From Gordius sp. MW1 (taxonomy: Eukaryota > Nematomorpha > Gordioida > Gordea > Gordiidae): a stretch of DNA of 64,000 nucleotides. Under the pieces are notes generated by a model. That model saw only the letters and a list, made by a program, of their open reading frames with translations. It was not told where the DNA came from and did not search any database. Both the position numbers and the translations under genes were made by a program. This document shows positions 12,201 to 22,355 of this stretch, piece after piece. Position 1 is the first letter of the stretch. Each line of letters opens with the position of its first letter. The stretch lies in the NCBI GenBank assembly GCA_964036665.1, contig OZ038532.1, positions 4,216,001 through 4,280,000 of the forward strand, in the 5' to 3' direction.

Positions 12201-15200
12201 ACAATGTATCGCGGAGACCAAAAAGTGTTGGAACGAGAACGCGACATCGAACAAGTTTATTATCCCAACGAAGCCAGAGCTCCACCCACTAATTTAACTT
12301 CCAACTTAGTGGGTAGTCAGCAACAAGGCAGGGGTAACCTAGCTCCTCAACACTATCAAGGCCAACAACAACAACCCTATCCCCCCTCTACCTATCCGGT
12401 CCAGTCCGAGGCCCAAGCCGGCGGGCCAGGCGGAGGAGCCACACTCAGGCGCGGAGATAGTTTCAGGAGCCAAAGGAGCGAGTGTCGTAGTTGTAGCGTT
12501 TGCTCCAGTTCTCGCTCGGACGATTATTACAAGGATCGACGTCGCATGAAACGTTCGTTCCCCATAGCCGCCCTCCTGGTCGGTCTACTCATTTGCGTGT
12601 CCTTCATTAATTTCGTGGGGATATGGAGCCCGTTTTGGGCGTTGGCTCGAAACCCCTTTCTCATATACCCCGTCACATCTACTACTACGATGAATACCGG
12701 TGTGCCCGGGGCCGGGTCTGGGCTGCTGGACGGTAATACGGGGGGTGTTGGGGAAGTACCACTCCTCCTTAACCCCCAAACCGTTCAACCTCCGGGTGGC
12801 AGGATAGGCATAGGGAACCCCATATTCGGCCACCTAGGGATTTGGGCCTATTGCGCCCCTCGCAGTTTTTGCGTCACCTTCCCGTACGGGGCTAGTCGAC
12901 CTTACGGATTTTTCTCGGCCGCCGCCTTTTCCCTCTCCCTCGCCGGGCTCGGGGGTTTCTTTACCCAATTGTTCGGAGGTCCGTTGCTGGGCAACCTGAT
13001 CGGAGGCCTAGGATTTGGCGGGGGCTTGGGTGGTGCCTTAGGACCAGGCTTTAGCGGTTTGGGTGGTTTCGGATCGGGCACTGGCATGTTCAAGCGCAGC
13101 ATACCCTCGAGCACGGATAATTTCGTGAAGGAAAGGCTTTACTATTTGCACACTCGTTCCAAAAGAGCCGACCCTCCCGGATCTCCCAATAATAATAATA
13201 ACAACAACGGGGAATATAGATTCGGTTTAAATCCGGCTTTCGCACAGCCCCAACCTAACAGACAGCAGGGTATCTCTCCCGCCCGTATGCCACCTTTCGG
13301 GTCGAACCATCCAAACGGACAAATTCCGGCCCCACGACTCGGACCTGGGCCCACTCAGGGCCGGGCCCCTACGACGCTCCCCCCAAATTTCAACCCCTTC
13401 GGCTATTACTACGACCCAAAAAGCCCGAACGGCATAAATTCGCAATACTCCAACGCCCTGAGCAACGCTATAAACGAAGGGCGGCCACCCAACGATGACG
13501 GGCGAATCTTTAGGCAAGTCCAAGCGCCTCCGCCCTCGGTTGGTTCATTCGCGCCCGCCAATCAACCACCCTCCGCCGATTCGATTCCCTCGAGGAATAA
13601 CAGGAACCTGGCCATGGGCAACCCCCTGGGCGGCTTAGGCATAGGTGGTATAGGGGCACTCGGCATGGGCTCTTTCGGAAATCGATTTGGGGGCATGTCC
13701 GGTTTGCTGGGCTCTCAACAGGCCCTGGTTGCTTTCGCCTTACTCCAACCCGGCCCAGAAGGCTTACCGCTACCCGAAAATTTTCTATTTTCTCTGCCGG
13801 GCAGCATCAGCCCCTTCGTCTATTTCCGCAATCGCATACGCGAAAATCGGAGTAAGAAACTCGTGGTGGCATTCGTTTAAATGCGTTATATGTAGGGCAT
13901 TTTTGTACTTTATGTTTTTTGTATTAATTCAATACAGCAGTTAGATATAACGGGCGGGTATTTTTATATGGCGAAAGTCCTCATATAACTTGTTTTTTAA
14001 TTCGCGTGGCGCAATTTATTAAGATGGTGGATGTTAAAAAGGGGCTGAAGAGGCATGAGCATACATAGCCAGGATTGTAATTAGGGGAGGCAATAGTGAT
14101 TCAAAGAGGGGCAAAGTTATAATTTCTTAAATTTTAGCTATAATTATATTAATTTTAATAAATTTTCGGATTTAGAGGGCAACTATATGAGGATTTATGT
14201 TAATATATTTCATCTTGCACAGCACAAAATATTGCGTCTTAGGGTTTTTCGGAGGATTTCTAGGGGTATGGAAGGTCGATTTCTAACGTTCATTTAACTT
14301 CCAATTTTTTCGCTCTGTGTGTTTACGCAGGTATTTTGGACAATCCGATGGGTATTAGCATGGGCGTAGCCAGCATTGGAATTAGAGGGGGGCAACAATG
14401 ATTTAGGGACGGGTTAAATGAACATTTTTCAAATTTTCGCCATAATTTTAACAAATTTTTGGATTTAGAGGGGGGCAGCCACCCCTCACTGCTCCCTCCC
14501 CTTGGCTACGCCCATTCCCTGCTGCCTCTGTGCTTTATAATAAGCAGCAAAAATTTAGCAAGATGTCAAATCTTAGGAAAGATATAGGTCTCAGGGGTTT
14601 TATTATTATTCTAGTATAAATATCATAAAAAAATTGTAAGAAGATCCTCTGATAATATTAATAGGCAACACTTTGAGAAGTCTATCCCCGGCAATTAAGG
14701 TTGATTTAAAGATCGGAAGTAGCTGTAGATAAGGGGTGAAATCATTGGCTTATAGGGGATAAAAGGTTGTTAATATTTTATAAAGGTGTGAAATGTTAAA
14801 ATTATGTCAAATTTAAAAGAAATTTGGGTGAGGGGATGGGCATATATCCATAGGCGTAGCCAGGGGGTTGCAGGAAGGGGCGGCTGCCCCCCCCCCTGAA
14901 ATTGAAAAATACTTCAAAATTTAATATAATTATGGCTAAAATTATTAAAACCCATGAATCATTATTGCCACCCTCTAAATCCAATCCTAGCTACGCCCAT
15001 GCATATATTCTAGTTTGGTATTTTTTTGATTGAAATCGCCATTTTAAATTAAGGTATAGCCATTGTTGTCAAAGTTCATTTTGAAAATTATATAACTGAT
15101 TTTTAGTTCTTTTATTGTATATTGGAAACAATTATGTTAACCAATGGTGACCCTCTGCCCGGATGATTTTGAAAATTTTCATTTTGGTTTTAAATCCGTA

Positions 15201-18200
15201 ACAATTTATCTCAAAGCGATTTTTTCCTCCCTATTATATGAGCTATGAGGTTTGCTTTGCCTGATGTTTTAAATAGATTTTATCTGCTGATATATGCATT
15301 TAAATCTTCCCTACAAACAAATTTTTAAAATGAGAATTTTTCAACTATTTATTGCTGCTTGAACAAAGATTCTTATCTAATAGAATAGACTGAACCAATT
15401 ATGTTGGTATCTCGTTTTTATCTCTCTGTTTAATAATAATAATTAGATTTTTTAAATATCTATAAGCCAGGGGGAGGCAGGGAGGGGCAACTGCTTCCAT
15501 TTAAATCCCAAATTTTTTTTTTAAAATTTAATAAGATATTATTTTGCCCCTCCCTAAATCTTTATTGCCCCCCCCCCTCTAGTTCGAATCCTGGCTACGC
15601 CCATTCTTGCTTATTTCAAGTTCTAAAATATTTTTAATATTTGTCAGGCTGCGTCAGCATAAAGTAGTGTTGTATGGGTTTGGTTTGGTCGACCTTTTGT
15701 TTAAGTGGATTAAACATAAGCAGATCAAAAGTATGCCCAAGAATCCTCTGGTGGTCTGTTTGTGCGATGATGAAAAATCGACAACATTATATAGTTTGTT
15801 TATTTACAACACTAGCATAAAGTTTTACCCCTCCCTCCAATTACTGTGAATTCTTAAGATTTGAGTGCCCTTCTATTTTTCGTTCTTTTCATTAAATTGC
15901 GTTTTTTCCTTTGATTTTACCTTACCTTATGTGGTTCTCGCCTGTTTTGAAAGGAATCGAAGCCGATGAGGAAGTTATATAATATTTATTTTTCGCTACT
16001 ATCAAATCAACACCGACCGGTCGCACCTTTGTTTAATCTATAAATCACCCTGTCAAGGTGACCAAAATTAACAGGTCTCAGGTTTTGTAAATGCTAAAAG
16101 TGATTTTTTGATTTAATTTAGCTTGAAAAAGGGGGATAAAAATTACCAGATTTTATATTTTATAAGTGTCCCATAAGCGATGTAACTTTCCACTTTTCGC
16201 TTGATTCAGGTTACGGCATTTAAAAATTTACTTAAAATGTTACTTCCAAGAACATTGCCGTCTCCAATTACTATTTATTTTAATATTTTTTTAAAAATCT
16301 GCTAAATATTAGTCCTTCAAAGTTGCCAGTTGAAATGAGATTCAAAAGTAATTTTGTGCTCAAAAAGAGAGATTAAATTAACTCCAAATTGTTCCTTTTC
16401 GTTTTGAAACTCATGATAATAAACAATCAAAAGTTTGTTTAGTAAAAAATCAAAAAAAAATCCATAATTATAATTCGTACTTTTTGATCTTAAAGGGCAA
16501 CCAAGTTTTTTTACTCATTGGCAAAAATGATCTAAAAGTGACACGGGCATAGCCAAAAATGGAATTAGAGGGGGGGGGAATAATGATTTAGGGAGGGGCA
16601 AAATGATCATTTTTTAAATCTAACTATAATTATATTATTTTTAAAGTATTTCTGGACACGTCCATGCATAAGTAGTAATTGAATGAAAGATTTGAAGTAC
16701 CAAATACCAAATAAACTGCTACTAGTGTGTAAAACATTGAGCCTCGCACCTTGGCAAACCACGACCTTTGGATTTACACGGGAGAGGGCGTTTGTTATCG
16801 CATGGGGGGGAGGGGGAGGGGGTGAGACCTTCCCGCAGGCGTTAAATTTTTTAGCGGTGCCTAATAAATCTAAATCGTTTTTCATTAAACCACACAAATT
16901 TTACCCTTGAAAAGTATGATGGGCGGGGTTAAAGAATATCTTTGCCCCCCCTCCCACCTTCCCCTTACCAGCTCGCATAATTTATTTATCGCCTAGGTAT
17001 AATTAAAATCAATTTTTTAATTCGGCGATAAGATAAAAAGGAGTGTTTGTTGAGGTAATAGCATGCAGTGTATAACCTTGATTTTTATTAAATTTAATAT
17101 AGGTTTTAAAATACAACTTATATGGGCGTAGCCGGGGGGGGGGGGGTGCAGAGAGGGGCGGCTGTCCTCTCTAAATTCAAAAAAAAATTTAAAGTTATTA
17201 AATTATGGCCAAATCCTTAGAAAATTATTATTTTGCCCCTCCCTAAACCATAATTATTCTCCTCTAAATCATTATTGTTTACCCTATGATTCCAATGCTG
17301 GCTACGCCCATGACAACTTAGGTTAAAAATTAAAAAAAAACACCATTCTCCGTTTTCTAAATTGATTAATTCAACTTTCTCACTAATATAATGATGTAAC
17401 TCATTAATATTTTTCTACGGATATTTTGATATCTAAATTCGGTATTTTGCTTATATTAATTTGGAATTGTATAGGTATTTTTAGTAATTGCTTGCTTTTT
17501 TAATTTTTTCATTCAGCGCCATCGTTTGAGCGTAATCTAGAAATTTAATTTATTTATTAAATTATAATTGTGACACCAGAGTCTTTATTCTTCATTTGCT
17601 CAAGCACATTGTATTTAATTTATTCTTTCCGTTGTTATGATTTTATATGTTATTTTGATATAAATGCAAATTTTTATTAAATCTAGTATGGTTCTTGAGC
17701 GTTCAAATTTTGGTTGGCCTAGGATTCGCCTTCAACTTGCTGGGCCTGATCTGTGGCGTCATTTACCTGTGCGCTTATCACACTAAATTGGGCCAAATAC
17801 TGGGACGCCTGGTTGGAGTCATGCTTTTTATAGCTGGTAAAACCCATATTTTTTACTGATTTTATTTCCACAAAAATTGAATCTTTTTCATCATTTGTAT
17901 ACAAAATCTATTAATATTTGAGTTTTTCATTTAAAAAACTTTCTTGCTAAGCTTCATCTCTTAGGTTTACGATCAAATACTAAATGGGAGCAAATCTTTT
18001 GAATATAATGATTATAAACAGATTCAGCAAAATGGACACACAATCTATCTAAGATAGTATTGGAGAGAGTTTAACAATTAAAAAGTGTAAATTGTAATCT
18101 GATTTTCTAAGAGTTGGTTTTTGTTTAATTTTATATAAGGCCCCCCTATAAGATTTGGTAATCGTAACAAGCTTTTACATTAATACCTAGTCTTAGCAGT

Positions 18201-18822
18201 CCATTTAGTAGTTTTGTGTGCTTATAACGATAAAATTTAGTCTAATGCATTTTTTGCTTTGGAACGTTGAAAATATTTGTTGGGATTATAATATGTAATA
18301 TAATAAAGAAGGTGCTAAGATCAAGAGTTTATTGAAGTTTAGCATAATCATTTATGAAGTTAATGAAGAAAATATTTGACTCTTAAAAATCTCTTTTGCC
18401 GATTTAATGATCTCCCAGTTTTGAAACTCGGGCACGTGAACCCCTTTTATTCCTACATTAAACGCCCTTTAAAGCAAACGAAAGCGTAAGGACATGGTTA
18501 TTGTGATATTGCATATAATAATAATAATACAGCTTTTCCCTTCCCTCCTATGATCTCACATTTTTCTAAAAAGCCAATCAAAAACTCTATTTCTCATATT
18601 ATTATACTTTATAATTCCATAGCCTTACTCGAACTGATTGGGATATGCGTTTTCATCACAAAAATGCGGCTGGATCGAAACGCCTTTTTCTACATCGACC
18701 CCGCTTTCACGATTCATTCCGGTGTTGGGTGGGCCTTTTACGTAAGCCTTTCCGGAGCAATTCTACTGCTGGTCGTTTCCCTGATGTTATTGTGGGAAGC
18801 GAATTCCGGTTATCACGTTTAA
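6247..18822 (+). CDS. claudin-like four-TM protein, short form (exons A-B-C)
   Basis: Exons 6247-6445, 17687-17836 and 18623-18822 join with matching phases (1 and 1) into about 182 residues ending at TAA. Predicted topology fits the claudin/PMP22 superfamily: TM1 at about residues 8-29, a first extracellular loop with W29, GLW (38-40), C43 and C48, TM2 at about 67-95, TM3 at about 102-130, TM4 at about 150-174, and a very short tail. The W-GLW-C-C signature is the claudin loop-1 motif, though the two cysteines are only five residues apart, closer than in vertebrate claudins. Such proteins act in lateral membranes at septate or tight junctions or as related adhesion proteins. Introns are about 11.2 kb and 786 bp. 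Donor GTAGGT follows exon A. The specific family member is not assignable. Confidence 0.78.
6446..7649 (+). other. start of first intron, AT-rich
   Basis: Intron sequence following the exon A donor. It contains only short AT-rich words and a G-run patch near 7381-7390. The open frame on the opposite strand at 7336-7530 has no recognisable domain. Confidence 0.5.
7650..7813 (-). repeat. CATGGGCGTAGCC MITE, 164 bp
   Basis: Starts CATGGGCGTAGCCA and ends TGGCTGCGCCCATG. The exact 8-bp target duplication GTTTTAAG lies at 7642-7649 and 7814-7821. The interior has the family words CAGGGAGGGGCGGCTG and TTTTGCCCCTCCCTAAATCA. There is no coding capacity. It lies inside the claudin-like first intron. 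Confidence 0.92.
8335..8875. mobile_element. decayed CCCGG-rich hAT-like element
   Basis: Both edges carry CCCGACCCGAGGCCC / GGGCCGGGTGGGC-type words in opposite orientation around an AT-rich centre. The internal words GGCAACCGTCATAAATTT and GATTCGGGCTTAATGAGATT match the element at 899-1672. Termini and target duplication are not resolved. Confidence 0.45.
9550..9713 (+). repeat. CATGGGCGTAGCC MITE, 164 bp
   Basis: Starts CATGGGCGTAGCCAGCATTG and ends GGCTACGCCCATT. The exact 8-bp duplication AAAAACGG lies at 9542-9549 and 9714-9721. It has the opposite orientation to the copy at 7650. Confidence 0.92.
9760..9840. repeat. short element with AACCCAGCC end
   Basis: The word GACCAAACAAAACCCAGCCC near 9812-9832, preceding a TTTTTACGAC end, matches the end of the small palindromic element at 56958-57042. 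The left half is only loosely complementary, so this is a diverged copy. Confidence 0.35.
9841..11640 (+). other. first-intron sequence, no exon recognised
   Basis: Open frames at 10016-10288 (+) and 10218-10514 (-) overlap each other, and neither shows a known domain or splice sites. I treat them as chance frames or decayed repeat. Local GC rises after about 11.0 kb toward the long first exon. Confidence 0.4.
11708..11880 (+). other. possible 5' UTR intron of the long claudin-like form
   Basis: A strong donor (GG|GTGAGT) at 11708 and an acceptor preceded by a T-rich tract (CTTCTTTTTTGCAG) ending at 11880 bracket 173 bp upstream of the ATG at 12204. If used, transcription of the long form starts upstream of 11.7 kb rather than at the TATA-like site at 12084. 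Confidence 0.4.
12084..12093 (+). promoter_or_regulatory. TATA-like box before the long first exon
   Basis: TATATATAAA lies 111-120 bp upstream of the ATG at 12204. It would support an internal promoter in the claudin-like first intron. It competes with the model in which 11708-11880 is a 5' UTR intron. Confidence 0.35.
12204..13851 (+). CDS. alternative long first exon: claudin-like TM1 plus giant loop
   Basis: Open for 558 codons. I end the exon at 13851, where A|GTAAGA is a strong donor 10 codons before the in-frame stop and leaves phase 1, the same as exon A. Residues 1-118 are a cytosolic Gln/Pro/Ser-rich region with a cysteine cluster (C94, C97, C100) and a basic DRRRMKR before TM1 (about 119-140). 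W141 and FW145 follow, then HLGIWAYC (210-217) and C223, a claudin-type GIW-C-C motif about 70 residues further out than usual. A hydrophobic stretch at 234-257 could be an extra TM. The rest is Gly-rich (258-295), carries a furin-type RSKR at 318-321 and an Asn run near 330, and ends in Pro/Asn/Gly-rich sequence. GC is far above the flanks. If translated unspliced it would be a 558-aa protein. Confidence 0.72.
12204..18822 (+). CDS. claudin-like protein, giant-loop form (exons A'-B-C)
   Basis: Proposed splice form joining 12204-13851 to 17687-17836 and 18623-18822. Phase 1 at 13851 fits exon B exactly and would give about 665 residues: N-terminal cytosolic region, TM1, a loop of about 410 residues holding GIW-C-C and the RSKR site, then the same TM2, TM3 and TM4 as the short form. 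Without exons B and C the long exon would lack TM2-TM4 of a claudin, which favours this model over a free-standing single-exon gene. No transcript evidence is available here, so joining is inference. Confidence 0.5.
13852..14358 (+). other. intron with truncated MITE
   Basis: Follows the long first exon. A decayed CATGGGCGTAGCC-family fragment covers about 14060-14182 (ACATAGCCAGGATTG at its left, GGATTTAGAGGG near its right) and lacks a closing terminus. Confidence 0.5.
14359..14516 (+). repeat. CATGGGCGTAGCC MITE
   Basis: Starts CATGGGCGTAGCCAGCATTG and ends GGCTACGCCCATT, in the same orientation as the copy at 9550. The flanking 8-mers differ (GGTATTAG and CCCTGCTG), so the target duplication has been lost or the copy was rearranged. 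Confidence 0.85.
14849..15001 (-). repeat. CATGGGCGTAGCC MITE
   Basis: Starts CATAGGCGTAGCCAGGG and ends TAGCTACGCCCATG. The flanking 8-mers CATATATC (14841-14848) and CATATATT (15002-15009) match at seven of eight positions. Confidence 0.85.
15465..15605 (-). repeat. CATGGGCGTAGCC MITE, left-truncated
   Basis: The left starts inside the terminus at AAGCCAGGGGGAGGCAGG, and the right end CCTGGCTACGCCCATT is intact. No target duplication. Confidence 0.75.
16542..16666 (+). repeat. CATGGGCGTAGCC MITE, internally deleted
   Basis: Starts CACGGGCATAGCCAAAAATG, ends ACACGTCCATG and keeps the GGAATTAGAGGGG and GATTTAGGGAGGGGCAAA words. It is shorter than the family norm and no target duplication is visible. 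Confidence 0.7.
17121..17312 (-). repeat. CATGGGCGTAGCC MITE, 192 bp
   Basis: Starts TATGGGCGTAGCCGGGG and ends TGGCTACGCCCATG. The exact 8-bp duplication ACAACTTA lies at 17113-17120 and 17313-17320. It carries an extra internal segment near the right end (a repeat of the CTAAATCATTATTG word). It lies about 370 bp upstream of claudin-like exon B. Confidence 0.9.
17687..17836 (+). CDS. claudin-like exon B (TM2-TM3), shared
   Basis: The acceptor AATCTAG| precedes 17687, and the donor |GTAAAA follows 17836. The frame opens WFLSVQILVGLGF and contains two hydrophobic spans separated by the short loop HTKLGQ. Phase is 1 on both sides, so it accepts either exon A or the long exon and passes on to exon C. 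GC is higher than in the surrounding intron. Confidence 0.75.
18623..18822 (+). CDS. claudin-like exon C (end of TM3, TM4, stop)
   Basis: The acceptor TTCCATAG| precedes 18623. The exon gives LLELIGICVFITKMR (end of TM3), a second extracellular loop around RNAFFYIDPAFTIHSG, TM4 (WAFYVSLSGAILLLVVSL) and a short tail ending at TAA 18820-18822. A candidate polyadenylation signal AATAAA is near 19438. Confidence 0.75.
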
Positions 18823-20247
18823 GGCACCAAAGCTCTCGCTACATTTTACAGTCCTCCTCCGTCCATCAACTAATTTTTATTTTAAAAACCACAAAACGGC
18901 TCATAGCAAGGAACCTGCCACTCTTTTTAAGATTTTAAATTTTTTAAATCGGCTATTTGTTTAGTATTCGCCAGCCTCGTATCACACACACAATCACGGA
19001 CGCAACGCATTTGAAAAGCAAACCAATTACGACAACCCTCTTTTTTACTACACCTTTTTAACCTTAGATGTGGAATGTCCCCTTTTTTGCAAAATTTTAT
19101 TTTCCATTTTTCCATTTATTTTAGTGTTCACAAAAAATTAAGCCTTATAATATCTTTTAAACCTTGTTTTATCTTTTATATTTCATTAGCTACCATTTTA
19201 AAGGCCATTTATTATTACGTCTTCTTGATATTATATGCCACCTCTACCTTTACTACGACGATGTTTATACATGTTTTTTAATGTCATTTTGGCAAAGTAT
19301 ATTTATTACTTTGCGTTTTAAACGTTAATTGTCACAAATTCTTAATCATTTGACGTAATTATTATAAGAATTATACGTATTTTAATTGTAAAATATTAAT
19401 CATTTAGGAATATTTTATGTAATCCCTGTTTGTATATAATAAAATTTCAAAAGGTATCATCTAAAAGTATAGAGTATAGTTTTTTATTTTCGACGTGGAG
19501 ATAAATTTATATATAAAATGATTGTTGCTAGCAAAATAATGATGGATTTTGTAAATTGACTTTTTATTATTTAGCACATTGAGACTTTTTTATAATCGGC
19601 AAATTTTTAAGTTTTTGTTTAACCCCATCCTTAACTATGCGCCTTGGTCGTCCAATCCAGTTAAGCTTAAATTCGCTTTCTACCCTTTTATATATTCAAT
19701 TATTATTTTTGTTTGCCATTATTGTGGCTAAATTGTTAAATAATTTCTACGAGAATCTCAATCTAGGTAAAATATTAAGAGATTTCATCAGAAGAAAGAA
19801 AATTTTAAGAAGTTACAATTAAAACCAAAAAAGGTTTGTTGGGCACACTCATATAGTGTCTTTTATGCGCCCTTTTTTAATATTATTGAATAACATTTAA
19901 CTTTGTACCATTACTTACATCTAACGGTTTCCCTAATTTAAATTGTTAGACTTACCATAAAAATTGCTTAATCTCCCATTAAAATTTGTCATTACACAGG
20001 CAAAAAGAAACTTTATAATTGTTATATTTGTTAGACGCCTTTGAAAATTTGTTGGTAATATGGTTGTAAAAATAAATTGAGAAGATTTTACAAAACAATA
20101 TCTTATAACTTGATTTTTCCTTGCCATTAAATGGCAAATTTTGATGGTAATACAATCGTAAGAACGTTAGACAATTCATTTTTATCAACGAACAAAGACT
20201 AGAAAATATTATGCTATCTATAATACAATTGGAAAAATATAGCAGTT
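18823..20247. other. 3' flank between two convergent genes
   Basis: Probable 3' UTR of the claudin-like unit, followed by AT-rich DNA. Open frames at 19637-19822 (+) and 19933-20188 (-) show no domain. No repeat is recognised. Confidence 0.4.
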
Positions 20248-22355
20248 TTAAAATTCGGGATTTCCATCAAAACCCAATTTAAACATTTCACCCCGTTCAT
20301 TCATATCCTGGAAAGAGGAGTCATCCCAATCTTGGATTAAAACCGAATCGGCCCCCATATCAGCTGTGTAATGGGCGCCTGGTTGACGCCAATTTATAGC
20401 GAGCGCCATAAAGTCCGGAAAATTCGTGTACAACGTGTAAACATTTAACATGGGAACATACCTTAAGCCCGAGCTCGAAAAGTTATAAGTAATTTTGCGA
20501 TGTAGTTTAACGAGTTGCCAGCAATAGTAAACGTACCACTGCGTCCACATGGCATGCGATTTACCTCGCCGCGCATACTTTAAATACCATCTCGTTATTA
20601 CTAATCCTTTCACCACGGGTTTTAACGCTTGCTTATCCACTGCGTAATACCAAGTCACAAACGCCCTCCACATTTCGGGATCGGGAATTAGTGCCCAAGA
20701 AGCTACTAGTCTGTACAAGTAAACTTTATGTCGGGGTGGTATTAAAGGACCCTCCCTATCGACCCACGATAAGCCGTTTTTATCGAGAAATTCCTTTTCC
20801 AAATCACCAGGGCTATGATTATCCGTTGCCCAGGGCTGTTTGTAATCGATCTCACCTAGCTTAAGTTGAGCCCTGGCCAATGTGTAACCAGCAATTTCGG
20901 GATTATCTCGGAACTTTTCGATCGCTCCCTTTAGCCAGGTGAAGTAATATTTGGACACTTCCATATCGTCCTCCAGAAATAAGGTGTACCACCGTGTTTG
21001 ATGTTCGGTTCTGTCAGGACATCGATCATAAAATGGAAATATATCCAGCGACGAACTGTTGCCGTAGACGTAGATGGGTGAATTAATAACGTGAGGATCT
21101 TTTAGCAATTTATCTGAAATGATGGGAAATAATGTAAAATATAAAAATATTTAAATTTGAATGTGCGATAGTTGTCTTGGCCTTTATATTTCACTAAAAA
21201 TGTCAGTTACTTCTATAAGAATGATCCAAAACCCAACTCAAATCGGGTCAAACGGGTTTAGGTTTCAAAATAAGAACGTGTTTAAAATTAATATGGATTT
21301 AAATCTCAAAACGAAAACAAGAACCATATTAACCAAAGTTATTGTTTTTATGACAACCAGGTATGCTTTAATTTGAAAAAAATATATAATTTAGAATCGG
21401 GTTAGGTGTGGATAGAATATTAAAATCACTTCTGGATCGATTAGGGTCAAAGATTCTACAGGACTTAATTTTATAATAGGTGTTGTACCAGCATTGCTTT
21501 GGGAATAAGACCGATAATATAATAGATCGTGCAAGCATAAATTGGTAACTACTCAGTTTGTCAGCGGCGAAACCTTTTTTTTACTAGAAATATAAGAAAC
21601 TTAATGGGAAAAGTTTAGTAATTAGATTTAAAATCAGAATGACTTAGGTATTAATTAAATTTAAATACGCTAAAATAATGTTGTGATTAATTTTAGCACT
21701 AAAAGTCTAAAGCAGAGAAGTGTAAATTTTTGTGTGTGGGTAATAAGTTCATTCAATAACAACACTAGTAAATTTATAAATCCAATGTCTCTTAAATTAT
21801 TGTAACCTAAAATAGGCTACCTTTCGTTTTTTGGAAGTCCGCGGGATTTTTATCCCCTCCAGAATTTATATCATCTTTGTCGATCCATTGTCCAATAATT
21901 CCTTTTTGTTCCGCGTTAACTTTGACAATTTTTTCTCCAAACTTCCAACTAAAACTTTTTGCCAATTTTAATACGTCTGGGTGGATTCGACCCATTTCAT
22001 CGACATCTATATTAATTAATAGCCCAATGTCGAAAGTCTTCTTTGAAACGACATCATAGTAGTTAGCTTGTGCCAGGGATTTTAGCAAACGAAACAAGGC
22101 GTCCGGTCTATTGAGTGTTAGGATTTTAATTCGAAATGCGAAGGAATCAACAGTTCTTATCTCTGATTTCGTCGTATTTCTTTCAATTAATATGCTTTTA
22201 GTGCGCTGAGTCCCAAATTTGATAAAGTATATCGAAAGACCTGCTAAAATAAGCGTATAAATAAGGGTAAACAATAATTTTGACAAAAACTTTAGGGTAA
22301 AATTGGCAAAAAGTTTCATAAAGTAATACATTCGTTTGATAAATAAAATATACAA
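20248..22355 (-). CDS. type II membrane glycosyltransferase-like protein, 2 exons
   Basis: Exon 1 is 22355-21821 and exon 2 is 21113-20248. The donor AAAG|GTAGCC and acceptor TTTCAG|AT join in phase 1 to give about 466 residues. A short N-terminal cytosolic segment and a TM anchor (about 27-46) put the catalytic part in the Golgi or ER lumen. LTLNRPDALFRLLKSL (79-94) resembles the opening of GT-A-fold nucleotide-sugar binding domains, LLINIDVDE (112-120) is the next strand, and LFLEDDMEV (223-231) carries a DxD-type metal site (E226-D227-D228). This arrangement is known from an uncharacterised eukaryotic glycosyltransferase-like family; donor and acceptor are unknown. A TATA-like TTTATAAAAATG is at 22407-22418 on this strand. 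The start could also be a downstream Met (M9 or M13). Confidence 0.75.
21114..21820 (-). other. intron of the glycosyltransferase-like gene
   Basis: The single 707-bp intron, AT-rich. A 71-codon frame on the + strand at 21161-21376 has no recognisable feature. Confidence 0.6.

Noticed and set aside
12585-13523. Open frames on the opposite strand and in another frame across the long claudin-like exon
   Set aside because: They are shadows of the GC-rich coding exon; their translations are Pro/Gly-rich without domains.
12204-13880. The 12204 frame as a complete single-exon nested gene of 558 codons
   Set aside because: Possible, but it would lack TM2-TM4 of the family, and a strong in-phase donor lies just before the stop; I prefer alternative first-exon use.
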